This document shows positions 63,861 through 64,000 of a DNA stretch of 64,000 bases, piece after piece. The stretch's first letter is position 1. Each line of letters starts with the position of its first letter. A program made the translations under genes and the position numbers. The DNA is from Diplolepis rosae (lineage: Eukaryota; Arthropoda; Insecta; Hymenoptera; Diplolepididae). Location: positions 4,898,001-4,962,000 of the forward strand of contig JAPYXD010000742.1 of NCBI GenBank assembly GCA_030998225.1. The letters are read 5' to 3'. The notes beneath the pieces are model-generated. The model searched no databases and was not told where the DNA came from. It worked only from the letters and a program-made list of their open reading frames with translations.

Positions 63861-64000
63861 AAGGTCAAGTGATTAATTTTTTTGTGAAACTTATTTGAAT
63901 AATGAATAATTATTATTTTAAAATAGGGTATTTATAATATATGACCATCAGAGAGAAATGAATAGTTTATGCTGATAACAAAAACTAAACACACGTACTA

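Overview
The window is animal nuclear DNA, most likely from an insect. It is AT-rich and almost entirely made of transposable elements in many states of decay. The families seen are Tc1/mariner lineages, a THAP-domain P-like element, Penelope-like elements with a GIY-YIG-type endonuclease, Ty3/gypsy, BEL/Pao and R1-type retrotransposons, and several long-inverted-repeat (foldback) elements. This mix is typical of TE-rich insects such as some parasitoid or gall wasps, but nothing here fixes the order or species. I see no intact single-copy host gene, no rRNA gene, no convincing tRNA gene and no CRISPR array.

Layout. 1-4282: a minus-strand, SR-rich, gag-like gene with one 111-bp intron. Its second exon is split by a 3.37-kb P-like element (530-3900, 8-bp target duplication), which itself carries two Tc1-type elements that share one TA. 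4.9-7.3 kb: two dead TE-associated genes. 7.9-11.3 kb: a 3.4-kb palindrome made from a Penelope-like element. 11.4-20 kb: mariner scraps, an R1-type pseudogene between inverted repeats, and long stretches without recognisable content. 20.1-23.6 kb: copies of one AT-rich repeat. One copy is cut by a nearly intact Tc1-type element and by a 607-bp foldback element, and an uninterrupted neighbour shows the empty sites. 23.6-27 kb: BEL/Pao tail, a second Penelope-like copy (cut by a 701-bp inverted-repeat element) and a rearranged Tc1-type fragment. 28-31.4 kb: minisatellites, a mariner tail and a SWIM zinc-finger ORF.

32.3-46.7 kb is a Ty3/gypsy element on the minus strand (A). A second, younger Ty3/gypsy element (B, plus strand, 34407-43102, with ~1.3-kb LTRs) is inserted into its reverse transcriptase, with a 4-5-bp target duplication. 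46.8-50.3 kb holds a tRNA-like SINE head, a nearly perfect 105-bp inverted repeat, a 263-bp tandem duplication and another foldback. 51-55 kb is a mariner whose centre is a degenerate ~153-bp satellite, then a third Ty3/gypsy remnant (C) followed by an unrecognised charged ORF and three tandem stem-loops with compensating base changes. 55-57.5 kb is a foldback element containing a further foldback and a solo LTR. 60-63 kb has a second THAP fragment, a GC-rich inverted repeat and a frameshifted mariner with a run of 15 G.

The genes do not form a pathway. The useful content is the nesting order, the sharp insertion junctions and several structured repeats. The strongest leads are the three covarying hairpins, the hammerhead-like cores at the outer ends of two different foldback families, the Penelope palindrome, and the 3-bp-duplicating foldback family with a visible empty site.
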